Assembly: GCA_003538615.1 (NCBI GenBank)
Contig: DPRT01000123.1
Span: forward strand, 1-5,062
Reading direction: 5' to 3'
Length of the DNA stretch: 5,062 bases
Source of the DNA: Holophagaceae bacterium
GTDB taxonomy: Bacteria > Acidobacteriota > Holophagae > Holophagales > Holophagaceae
The position numbers and the translations under genes are program-made. The notes under the pieces are model-generated. The model made no database searches. It was not told the origin of the DNA and worked only from the letters and a program-made list of their open reading frames with translations. Below are positions 1 to 5,062 of this stretch, piece by piece. How positions within the stretch are numbered: the stretch's first letter is position 1; every line of letters starts with the position of its first letter.

Positions 1-277
1 AGCCGGAGGGCCCGATGAAGGACATCACGGAATGCTTCGCCACCTCGAGGTTGATGTCCGACAGGGCCTGCTTCTCCCCGTAGAAGAGGTTCAGGCGCTC
101 GATGCGCAGCATGGTGGGCGCCGACAGGACGGAGGGATCCGTCAGGGGAAGGTCCGGCGCGGCGGGCCCCGCGGCCGGGCGGCCCAGGGGCGCCTGGCCG
201 GCGTGCGGCAGCCGGGCGGGTTCCGGCACGGGGCGGGGGGCGTCGATGTCCATGTCGATGGCTCCGGTTCTCATCAT
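1..277 (-). CDS. pstB: Phosphate ABC transporter ATP-binding protein PstB (N-terminal 92 residues, cut by window edge)
   Basis: This is the cytoplasmic ATPase of the Pst phosphate importer; PstB dimers power transport through PstC-PstA. Only the first 92 residues are present. Residues 57-92 are a typical ABC ATPase beginning: LRIERLNLFYGEKQAL carries the A-loop tyrosine (Tyr66) that stacks on adenine, followed by SDINLEV and then SFIGPSG, the opening of Walker A (GPSGxGKST), where the window ends. The start at 277 overlaps the pstA stop as TGATG and is followed by a second ATG codon (274). A GGGGGGAG Shine-Dalgarno lies 9 bases upstream of 277. Residues 1-55 form an extension rich in Pro and Ala that is absent from E. 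coli PstB, which has only about 10-15 residues before this point. An internal ATG at 112 would give a normal-length protein but has no visible ribosome binding site. The identity rests on operon position and the PstB-like FYGxxxAL and IGPSG segments. The D-loop, signature and Walker B motifs lie outside the window. Confidence 0.93.
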   Translation of the reverse strand, partial: MMRTGAIDMDIDAPRPVPEPARLPHAGQAPLGRPAAGPAAPDLPLTDPSVLSAPTMLRIERLNLFYGEKQALSDINLEVAKHSVMSFIGPSG

Positions 278-279
278 CA
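275..279 (-). other. TGATG stop-start overlap of pstA and pstB
   Basis: The pstA stop TGA (279-277) shares its A with the pstB ATG (277-275), and a second ATG codon follows at once (274-272), so the junction reads TGATGATG. Together with the upstream GGAG-type ribosome site this suggests both re-initiation and independent initiation at pstB. Confidence 0.8.
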
Positions 280-1875
280 GAAAGTGCTCCCCCCGAGGCG
301 TTCCCGCAGCTTGCGCCGGAGGTTCAGCGCGAACAGGTTCAGGATGACCACCACCAGCAGCAGCAGGAAGGAGGCCATGAAGACCATGGGCTTGGCCGCC
401 TCCGAATTGGGGCTCTGGAAGCCCACGTCGTAGATGTGGAAGCCCAGGTGCATGAACTTGCGGTCCAAGTGGAAGAAGGGGAAGGTGCCGTCCAGGGGCA
501 TGGCAGGCGCGAGCTTCACCACGCCCGTGAGCATGAGGGGCGCGACCTCGCCGGCGCCGCGGGCGATGGCCAGGATCAGCCCCGTGAGGATGCCGGGCGT
601 AGCGCTGGGCAGGACCACGTTCCAGAGGGTCTGCCACTTGGTGGCGCCCATGGCCAGGCTGGCCTCGCGCTGGGAGCGGGGCACGGCGCCTAGGGCCTCC
701 TCCGTGGCCACCACCACCACGGGCACGGTGAGGAGGGCCAGGGTGAGGGAGGCCCAGAGGATGCCGCCGGTGCCATAGGTCGGGGTGGGAAGGCTGTCGG
801 AGAAGAAGAGCTGGTCGATGGTGCCGCCCAGGCTGTAGACGAAGAAGCCCAGCCCGAACACGCCGAACACGATGGAGGGGACGCCCGCGAGGTTGTTGAC
901 GGCCACGCGCACCGCCCGCACCAGCCAGCCCTGCCGGGCGTACTCGCGGAGGTAGAGGGCCGTGACCACGCCCAGGGGGACCACCAGCACGGACATCACC
1001 ATGACCATCATCACGGTGCCGAAGATGGCGGGGAAGATGCCCCCCTCGGTGTTCGACTCCCGGGGATCGTCGGCGATGAATTCCCAGAGGCGGGACAGGT
1101 AGACGGCGAGCCTGCCGGGTCCGTCCAGGGCGTTGGGACTGAGCAGGCGCACGATGCCGCCCAGGGGGACCTCCTTGATCTGCCCCTCCACGGTTTCGAG
1201 CCCGACGGTCCAGGCCCGGGCGTCTTCGCGGGCCTTTTCGAGGCTGGCCTGCAGGGTGTCGTAGCGGGCCTGCAGCGCGGCCGTCTGGGCATCCAGCGCC
1301 GCGGCGGCCGCCGCATCCCCCCCCTGATCCGCCTTGCGGCGGGCCAGGCGGAGCTTTTCCATGCGGTGGTTGAGTTCGCCGATCTGGTCCTTCTCGATGG
1401 ACTGGATGTGCCGGCGGAGCCGGGCGGCTTCCGGCAAATGCAGGGTGGCCTGCCGGAGGGCCTCGGCGCCGCTGGCGGCCCGCTGGCCCTGGTGGTCCAG
1501 GAAGGCCACGCGGCCGATGAAGGCGCCGTATTCGAGGCGCTCCACGAGGACGGCATCCAGGGGGCGCTCGGGGGCGCCCAGGCCATCGGAGGGAATCCAG
1601 CGGAAGTCCTGGCCGTAGAGGTCGCGGTTGCCCACCCGGACCTGGATCCGGGCGGGTTCGCCGCCCAGGGCGGCCTCGTGGCCGGTGAGTTCGCCCAGCA
1701 CCGGGCCCTCGGGCGTCTGGATCTGGACCAGGGGGCTCGGCCAGAAGTAGCCCAGGCCCTTGGAGGCGATGAAGCCCACCAGCCCGAGGATCATGGCCAG
1801 GCAGAAGGCCAGCACGGCCCCGGAGGCCCATACGAAGACCCCGCCCCGCCGGAAGTGTTCGGCCACTCGGCTCAT
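277..1875 (-). CDS. pstA: Phosphate ABC transporter permease PstA, long form with periplasmic coiled-coil insert
   Basis: This is one of the two inner-membrane permease subunits of the phosphate importer, 532 residues against about 300 in E. coli. Residues 1-13 are cytoplasmic and basic, and TM1 is about 14-36. A large extracytoplasmic region, about 37-278, follows before the conserved permease core. Within it, residues 150-222 are rich in Glu, Lys, Arg, Leu and Gln with heptad-like spacing and look like a coiled coil interrupted by a run of alanines. The core (about 280-520) has hydrophobic segments near 282-308, 326-350, 370-391, 425-450 and 497-518. It carries the PstA-like VNNLAGVPSIVFGVFGLG (327-344), the EAA coupling loop EASLAMGATKWQTLWNVVLP (404-423) that contacts the ATPase, and ARGAGEVAPLM (438-448). 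The ATG overlaps the pstC stop (TGATG) and has only a weak ribosome site, so translational coupling is likely. The long N-terminal region matches what I know of long PstA proteins carrying the DUF3333 domain; that assignment is from memory. Reading the frame further upstream is not credible because it would run inside pstC. Confidence 0.95.
   Translation of the reverse strand: MSRVAEHFRRGGVFVWASGAVLAFCLAMILGLVGFIASKGLGYFWPSPLVQIQTPEGPVLGELTGHEAALGGEPARIQVRVGNRDLYGQDFRWIPSDGLGAPERPLDAVLVERLEYGAFIGRVAFLDHQGQRAASGAEALRQATLHLPEAARLRRHIQSIEKDQIGELNHRMEKLRLARRKADQGGDAAAAAALDAQTAALQARYDTLQASLEKAREDARAWTVGLETVEGQIKEVPLGGIVRLLSPNALDGPGRLAVYLSRLWEFIADDPRESNTEGGIFPAIFGTVMMVMVMSVLVVPLGVVTALYLREYARQGWLVRAVRVAVNNLAGVPSIVFGVFGLGFFVYSLGGTIDQLFFSDSLPTPTYGTGGILWASLTLALLTVPVVVVATEEALGAVPRSQREASLAMGATKWQTLWNVVLPSATPGILTGLILAIARGAGEVAPLMLTGVVKLAPAMPLDGTFPFFHLDRKFMHLGFHIYDVGFQSPNSEAAKPMVFMASFLLLLVVVILNLFALNLRRKLRERLGGSTF
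287..294 (-). promoter_or_regulatory. Ribosome binding site of pstB, inside the end of pstA
   Basis: GGGGGGAG on the minus strand ends 9 bases before the ATG at 277 (12 before the adjacent ATG at 274). It favours these starts over the internal ATG at 112 and therefore supports a genuine N-terminal extension of PstB. Confidence 0.65.
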
Positions 1876-1877
1876 CA
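1873..1877 (-). other. TGATG stop-start overlap of pstC and pstA
   Basis: The pstC stop TGA (1877-1875) and the pstA start ATG (1875-1873) share one base. The same arrangement occurs at the pstA/pstB junction. Such overlaps normally allow terminating ribosomes to restart, giving coupled and balanced synthesis of the two permease subunits, which are needed in equal amounts. Confidence 0.85.
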
Positions 1878-4049
1878 GATGGACTCGTAGCGGCGCCGCA
1901 GGCGCTGGCGGACCAGCTCGGCGACGGTGTTGAGGATGAAGGTGAAGATGAAGAGGAGGAAGGCCGCCAGGAAGAGCACCCGGTAGAGGGTCCCGTGCAG
2001 GGGGGCCTCGGGGATCTCCACCGCGATGTTCGCGCTGAGGGTCCGCATACCGTTGAAGGGGCTCCAGTCCATCACCGGCGTGTTGCCGGTGGCCATGAGG
2101 ACGATCATCGTTTCGCCGATGGCGCGGCCCAGGCCCACCATGGTGGCCGAGAAGATGCCGGGGCTGGCGGTGGGGAGCACTACGCGCCAGGCGGTCTGCC
2201 AGGGACTGGCGCCGCAGGCGAGGCTTGCGGAGGTGAGCGAGCGGGGCACGCTGGAAAGGGCGTCCTCGCTGATGGTGAAGATGATGGGGATCACGGCGAA
2301 GCCCATGGCGAACCCCACCACCAGGCTGTTCCGCTGATCGTAGGTGACGCCCATGGCGGTCTGGAGCCAGGTCCGGTAGCTGCCGCCCATCACGGCCTGC
2401 TCGACCCAGGGACCCGCCAGGCTGGCCAGCCAGAGGCCCACGAGCAGGACGGGAACCATCCACAGGACTTCGCGCCCTTCCCCGAACGCGTTCCGGAAGG
2501 GGCGGGAGAGGCGCCCCCAGAACGGGGCCAGCGCCAGCATCAACAGCAGGACGACAAAGGGGTAGACGAGCACTTCCACCGCCATCCGCTCCAGCAGCGG
2601 GGCCATGACCAGGCCCGCCAGGAAGCCCAGCACCACGGAGGGGAGGGCCGCCATGATCTCCACGGTGGGCTTGATGACATTCCGCAGGCGGGGCGTGGCG
2701 AACTGCGAGGTGTAGAGGGCGCCGAGCACGGCCAGGGGGAAGGCGAAGAGCATGGCGTAGAGGGTGCCCTTCAGGGTCCCGAACACCAGGGGGATGAGGC
2801 TGAACTTGGGCTCGAAATCATCGGTGCCGCCGGTGCTCTGCCAGACCTGCTCGGGCTTTTCGTAGCCCTCGTAGTGGGTCTTGCCCCAGAGCAGTCCGAA
2901 GCTGACCTCAGGGTGCGGCGCGTCGAGGGTCCAGAACCGGAGGCCCCCGGTGGCCGCATCGGCATGGAGGATCAGGTCGCCCCGGGGCGCCAGGGCGGCC
3001 AAGCCCCGCCCCTCGAGGGGGGCGGAGAAGAGGCGGCGTTCCGTGGTCAGGTGGTCCACCACCGCCTGTTCCGGGGTCCAGGCGAGGAAGCGCTTGTCCC
3101 GCTGGCTGGGCATGAAGCCGAGCACGGGGCCCTGGAGGCGGGGGAAGGCATGGAAGCGCTGGAGCTGGAAGGCCTCGCCCACGCGCACCCGCTGGTAGGC
3201 GGCGAGCCCGCCTTCCCGGCCGCCCACCAGGAGGCTGGACTGACCCAGGGCAAAGCCCAGGGACTGGATGGGCTCGCCGAAGGAGGCGGAGGCCAGGGCG
3301 GTTCCCGCCTCCACATCGAGGTCGAGGAGCTGCCCTTCCAGGGTGCCCACGGACAGGTTGCGGCCATCGGCGCTCCAGGCGGCGGCGGTGGGCGTCAGGC
3401 CCGCTTCGAGGGGGATGGGTTTCCATGCGAGGGGCGCTGGGGTGGCCTCAAGGGGGGCGTCGGCCCAGCCGAGGCCCTGGTCCAGGAGCACCACCACGCG
3501 GAGGGTCTGCCCGCCGCCCAGGCCGTCGCCCTCGATCAGGCGGAAGTGCAGCAGCTCCCTGGGCTGATCCCTGAGGGGAAGGTCGCCCTGCCAGCGGGTT
3601 TCCAGGGTCCACTGCGCGGGGTCGTTCTCCCCGGCGGGTTTGGTCCAGGCCAGGCTCAGGATCGACAGGCGGCCATCCGCCCCGATCACGAGGCTTTCGC
3701 CCTTGGCGTTGGGCCGGGTGAAGGCGCGCCAGGGCCTGGGGGGGCCTTCCGCAGGCGCCGGGAGGGCGGCCCCGGTGGGGAGACGGAGGGCGCGGACCCC
3801 TTCCCCAGCGGACAGGAAGACACCGGCTTTCCCGGCCTCCTCCAGCCAGATCCCCCCGGCCGGGAGGGCGCTGGCGGTGCCGGCGGGCCGGACGAGGGGG
3901 GGCAGGAAGAGGGGCAGGGCCTCCTTGGTGATGAACAGGAGCATGGCCAGCACGGCCCCGATGATCGCCAGGCCCCCGCCGGAGATGGCGAAGGCCATGA
4001 AGCGGTCCATCCGCTGCGCCCGGGTCTGGTTGGGGGGAGTGCTGGCCAT
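1875..4049 (-). CDS. pstC: Phosphate ABC transporter permease PstC, long form with beta-propeller-like periplasmic domain
   Basis: This is the second permease subunit of the Pst importer, 724 residues from the chosen start, against about 320 in E. coli PstC. TM1 is about 19-41 after a short hydrophilic N terminus. Residues about 42-415 form a large domain expected in the periplasm, with propeller-like strands such as AAWSADGRNLSVGTLEGQ (223-240), GQSSLLVGGREGGLAAY (269-285) and DLILHADAATGGLRFWTLD (358-376). The ABC permease core starts near 417 (SLIPLVFGTLKGTLYAML). It contains EIMAALPSVVLGFLAGL (464-480), the EAA coupling loop ASLACGASPWQTAWRVVLP (608-626) and GLGRAIGETMIV (639-650), all typical of PstC. 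The end overlaps pstA by one base. The start is uncertain. ATG 4049 is preceded by GAGG with a short 4-base spacer. ATG 4064 is directly abutted by a hairpin and lacks a ribosome site, while GTG 4115 lies inside the larger hairpin and is unlikely. ATG 4010, just before TM1, has no ribosome site. I recall the long form being grouped as COG4590, an uncharacterised permease family. Confidence 0.94.
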   Translation of the reverse strand: MASTPPNQTRAQRMDRFMAFAISGGGLAIIGAVLAMLLFITKEALPLFLPPLVRPAGTASALPAGGIWLEEAGKAGVFLSAGEGVRALRLPTGAALPAPAEGPPRPWRAFTRPNAKGESLVIGADGRLSILSLAWTKPAGENDPAQWTLETRWQGDLPLRDQPRELLHFRLIEGDGLGGGQTLRVVVLLDQGLGWADAPLEATPAPLAWKPIPLEAGLTPTAAAWSADGRNLSVGTLEGQLLDLDVEAGTALASASFGEPIQSLGFALGQSSLLVGGREGGLAAYQRVRVGEAFQLQRFHAFPRLQGPVLGFMPSQRDKRFLAWTPEQAVVDHLTTERRLFSAPLEGRGLAALAPRGDLILHADAATGGLRFWTLDAPHPEVSFGLLWGKTHYEGYEKPEQVWQSTGGTDDFEPKFSLIPLVFGTLKGTLYAMLFAFPLAVLGALYTSQFATPRLRNVIKPTVEIMAALPSVVLGFLAGLVMAPLLERMAVEVLVYPFVVLLLMLALAPFWGRLSRPFRNAFGEGREVLWMVPVLLVGLWLASLAGPWVEQAVMGGSYRTWLQTAMGVTYDQRNSLVVGFAMGFAVIPIIFTISEDALSSVPRSLTSASLACGASPWQTAWRVVLPTASPGIFSATMVGLGRAIGETMIVLMATGNTPVMDWSPFNGMRTLSANIAVEIPEAPLHGTLYRVLFLAAFLLFIFTFILNTVAELVRQRLRRRYESI

Positions 4050-4053
4050 GGGG

Positions 4054-4057
4054 CCTC
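4054..4057 (-). promoter_or_regulatory. Likely ribosome binding site of pstC
   Basis: GAGG on the minus strand precedes ATG 4049 by 4 bases, slightly closer than ideal. It lies outside both intergenic hairpins and is the best Shine-Dalgarno match among the candidate pstC starts, so it decides the chosen start. Confidence 0.5.
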
Positions 4058-4064
4058 GCCGCAT

Positions 4065-4080
4065 TGGGCCCAGGGGCCCA
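4065..4080 (-). promoter_or_regulatory. Small second stem-loop upstream of pstC
   Basis: TGGGCCCCTGGGCCCA on the minus strand can fold as a 6-bp GC-rich stem with a CCTG loop. It lies 11 bases after the larger hairpin and abuts an in-frame ATG at 4064. It would occupy the ribosome-binding region of that ATG, which supports the downstream ATG at 4049 as the real pstC start. It may alternatively tune pstC translation. The function is inferred; the complementarity is seen directly. Confidence 0.5.
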
Positions 4081-4091
4081 GGATCACACAA

Positions 4092-4119
4092 AGGCGTGCC
4101 GGGGGATCCCGGCACGCCT
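4092..4119 (-). terminator. Perfect 12-bp stem-loop between pstS and pstC (probable attenuator or mRNA-stabilising hairpin)
   Basis: A perfect inverted repeat with 12-bp arms (AGGCGTGCCGGG and its complement) and a 4-base loop starts 13 bases after the pstS stop codon. On the transcribed minus strand the stem ends in T and is followed by only TT and then GTGTG, so the U-tract is short and termination would be partial. In transporter operons, hairpins after the binding-protein gene commonly allow more binding protein than permease to be made, either by leaky termination or by blocking 3' exonucleases; I infer that role here. A GTG inside it could in principle start pstC but is an unlikely start. 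Confidence 0.8.
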
Positions 4120-4132
4120 ACAGGGTAAGGAT

Positions 4133-5062
4133 CTAGTTCAGCTTGGCCAGTTCGTCGGCTTCCATCTTGGCGGTGAGGGGGAGGAAGCCGTCCTTCACCA
4201 CGATCTCCTGGCCTTCCCGGCTGAGGGCGAACTTGAGGAACTCGCGGGTGAGGGGATCCAGGGGCTTCTTGGGGTTCTTGTTGACGTAGATGTAGAGGTA
4301 GCGGGACAGCGGATACTTGCCGGAGAGCGCGTTCTCGTAGGTCGCGGCGAAGGCGGCTCCGCCGTTCTTCTTCTCATCGGCGAGGGGCAGGGCGCGGACG
4401 CCGGAGGTGGTGTAGCCGATGCCGCTGTAGCCGATGGCGAAGCGGTCCGAGCCGATGCTCTGGACCACGGAGGAGGAGCCGGGCTGCTCTTTGACGGTGT
4501 CCTTGAAGTCACCCTTGAAGAGGGCGTGCTCCTTGAAGTAGCCGTAGGTTCCGCTGGCGCTGTTGCGGCCGTAGAGGCTCAGGGGCCGGGTGCCGGCGTC
4601 GCCGGTCAGGCCGAGGGCGCCCCAGGTCTTGATGTCCTTGGCGTGGCCGCCTTTCCGGGTCTTGGAGAAGATGGCGTCCACCTGCTGCATGGTCAGGGAC
4701 TTGATGGGGTTGCCCTTGTTCACGAAGACCGCCAGGGTGTCGATGGCCACGGCCACCTTGGTGGGCTTGTAGCCGAACTTCTTCTCGAACTTGTCGATCT
4801 CCTCGTTCTTCATCTCCCGGCTCATGGGGCCCAGCTGGCTGGTGCTTTCGATGAGCGCGGGGGGGGCGGTGGTGGAGCCCTTGCCCTCCACCTGGATCTT
4901 CACGTTGGGATACTTCTTGTTGAACCCCTCGACCCAGTAGGCCATGAGGTTGTTCAGGGTGTCGGACCCCACGGAGCTGAGGTTCCCGCTGATCCCGGAG
5001 ACTTTCTTGTAGGTCGTGACCTTCGGGTCGACCTTGATGGCCTGGGCGGAGGCTGCCAGTCC
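4133..5062 (-). CDS. pstS: Periplasmic phosphate-binding protein PstS (5' end cut by window edge)
   Basis: This is the high-affinity phosphate-binding protein that delivers phosphate to PstC-PstA. The visible 309 residues run without a stop to TAG at 4135-4133. The first eight, GLAASAQA, look like the end of a Sec signal peptide with an AQA cleavage site, which leaves a mature protein of about 301 residues beginning IKVDPKV. Only the start codon and the first part of the signal are missing. The fold shows as GISGNLSSVGSDTLNNLMAYW (about 23-43) split by the binding loop, GKGSTTAPPAL (60-70), STSQLGPMSRE (73-83), VAIDTLAVFVNKGNPI (105-120), YGRNSASGTYGYF (164-176) and GYSGIGYTTSGVRALPL (211-227). 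The R-x3-SGT motif at Arg166 and Ser170-Thr172 corresponds to Arg135 and Ser139-Thr141, which grip phosphate in E. coli PstS. E. coli Asp137, between them, is replaced by Ser168. The wording of these segments is closest to the Vibrio/Shewanella-type PstS that I know. No lipobox can be seen, but the upstream signal is off the window. Confidence 0.95.
   Translation of the reverse strand, partial: GLAASAQAIKVDPKVTTYKKVSGISGNLSSVGSDTLNNLMAYWVEGFNKKYPNVKIQVEGKGSTTAPPALIESTSQLGPMSREMKNEEIDKFEKKFGYKPTKVAVAIDTLAVFVNKGNPIKSLTMQQVDAIFSKTRKGGHAKDIKTWGALGLTGDAGTRPLSLYGRNSASGTYGYFKEHALFKGDFKDTVKEQPGSSSVVQSIGSDRFAIGYSGIGYTTSGVRALPLADEKKNGGAAFAATYENALSGKYPLSRYLYIYVNKNPKKPLDPLTREFLKFALSREGQEIVVKDGFLPLTAKMEADELAKLN

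Noticed and set aside
32..778. Several plus-strand open frames of 80-130 codons over pstB and the 3' part of pstA
   Set aside because: They have Arg/Pro/Gly-rich compositions without motifs and lie opposite well-supported coding sequence, so they are antisense shadows.
1301..1314. Perfect 14-base palindrome GCGGCGGCCGCCGC
   Set aside because: It lies inside pstA and encodes the alanine run of the periplasmic insert. A GC-rich alanine run readily yields such a palindrome, and nothing suggests an operator.
1876..2463. Upstream extension of the pstA frame to give a 728-residue protein
   Set aside because: The extra 196 residues are an Arg/Pro/His-rich shadow of pstC in another frame. PstA family features and TM1 begin right after the ATG at 1875.
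4092..4119. The intergenic inverted repeat as a transcription factor operator or mobile-element end
   Set aside because: It sits just after a stop codon within an operon, has stem-loop geometry with a 4-base loop, and has no second copy in the window. A pho-box-like promoter would be expected upstream of pstS, outside the window.
1995..4136. A 713-codon open frame on the plus strand opposite pstC
   Set aside because: Its protein is a Gly/Glu/His/Gln-rich low-complexity string with no recognisable domain or membrane segment, as expected when a GC-rich gene is read in antisense. pstC on the other strand has clear family motifs throughout.

Overview
The window holds part of a phosphate-specific ABC transporter (Pst) operon, read entirely from the minus strand. 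In transcription order (right to left) it contains pstS (phosphate-binding protein, 5' end cut by the right edge), pstC and pstA (the two permease subunits, both complete), and pstB (ATPase, cut by the left edge immediately before the end of its Walker A motif). No phoU, two-component regulator, tRNA, mobile element or CRISPR is visible.

The DNA is GC-rich, with strong G/C at third codon positions and a uniform style across all four genes, so nothing suggests a recent patchwork. The proteins are of the long-subunit type: PstC and PstA are each roughly twice the length of the E. coli proteins, and the PstS resembles the Vibrio/Shewanella-type binding protein (the SGNLSSVGSDT and STSQLGPMSR segments). 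The source is a Gram-negative bacterium with high GC. A member of the Acidobacteriota (Holophaga/Geothrix-like) or a proteobacterium would fit, but this is a guess from memory of family style and was not tested.

Layout: 5062-4133 pstS; 4132-4050 an intergenic gap of 83 bases with a perfect 12-bp hairpin followed by a second, smaller hairpin; 4049-1875 pstC; 1875-277 pstA; 277-1 pstB. The pstC/pstA and pstA/pstB junctions have identical stop-start overlaps (TGATG), so the three transporter-core genes look translationally coupled. pstS is separated from them by structured RNA, which probably lets the binding protein be made in excess.

The proteins should work as one machine. PstS captures phosphate in the periplasm, PstC and PstA form the membrane channel, and a PstB dimer hydrolyses ATP on the cytoplasmic face. 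The unusual parts are the large extra periplasmic domains: a beta-propeller-like region of about 375 residues in PstC, and a region of about 240 residues with a predicted coiled coil in PstA. PstB also carries a proline/alanine-rich N-terminal extension of about 50 residues.
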